Shown in pieces: positions 13,193-13,235 of a stretch of DNA of 13,235 nt. A program made the position numbers and the translations under genes. The notes below the pieces were generated by a model. That model made no database searches. It was not told the origin of the DNA and saw only the letters and a program-made list of their open reading frames with translations. Position 1 is the first letter of the stretch; each line of letters starts with the position of its first letter. This DNA comes from Promethearchaeota archaeon. GTDB taxonomy: Archaea; Asgardarchaeota; Lokiarchaeia; Sigyniarchaeales; SOKP01. The DNA lies in NCBI GenBank assembly GCA_019057355.1, contig DXJM01000491.1:1-13235 (forward strand), read 5' to 3'.

Positions 13193-13235
13193 TTTATAAA
13201 AAAATGCATTGGTTTAAAATCTTCGATATTCATGC

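Noticed and set aside
1..13235. CRISPR array or defence island
   Set aside because: No regularly spaced repeats and no Cas, nuclease, methylase or toxin-antitoxin genes were seen.

Overview
The window is AT-rich DNA from an archaeon, most probably an Asgard archaeon of the Lokiarchaeia type. Three genes point there together: a small Ras/Rab-like GTPase (6266-6796), a profilin-like protein of eukaryotic length (9546-9947), and a densely archaeal setting of TATA-like elements, T-run terminators and several short or leaderless 5' ends. The assignment rests on protein motifs read by eye, not on a database search. No rRNA, tRNA or CRISPR array was seen.

Region by region: positions 1-150 hold the 3' end of an IS200/IS605-type TnpA transposase and its right-end hairpin. 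Then come two plus-strand genes, a stand-alone CinA C-terminal domain (NMN amidohydrolase type, 260-745) and a radical SAM protein with a degenerate B12-binding-like N-terminus (831-2342). On the minus strand, 5949 to 2377 is one tight operon read arginyl-tRNA synthetase -> ureohydrolase (agmatinase-like) -> deoxyhypusine-synthase-family enzyme, with overlaps of 4 and 11 bases. A 316-base divergent spacer separates it from the plus-strand GTPase. The GTPase converges on an unrecognised multi-spanning membrane protein (7973-6963, minus).

A two-gene ABC exporter follows on the minus strand: a four-helix FtsX-like permease with almost no extracellular domain (9450-8887) and its MacB/LolD-type ATPase (8873-8181). 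It is divergent from the profilin-like gene. The right third, all on the minus strand, has a tandem SIS-domain protein (13192-12053), a cyclase/kynurenine-formamidase-family hydrolase (11909-11103) and a class II HDAC / acetylpolyamine amidohydrolase family enzyme (11056-9965), the last two probably co-transcribed.

Themes: arginine use and polyamine chemistry link the ArgRS-ureohydrolase-DHS operon. The DHS homologue and the ArgRS both carry motifs I associate with bacterial (Bacteroidetes-like) subfamilies, so the operon may have been acquired and may make polyamines rather than hypusine. The most biologically notable genes are the profilin-like gene, the GTPase with altered G3 and G4 motifs, and the stripped-down FtsX transporter. 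I do not see a clear-cut new defence or mobile system.
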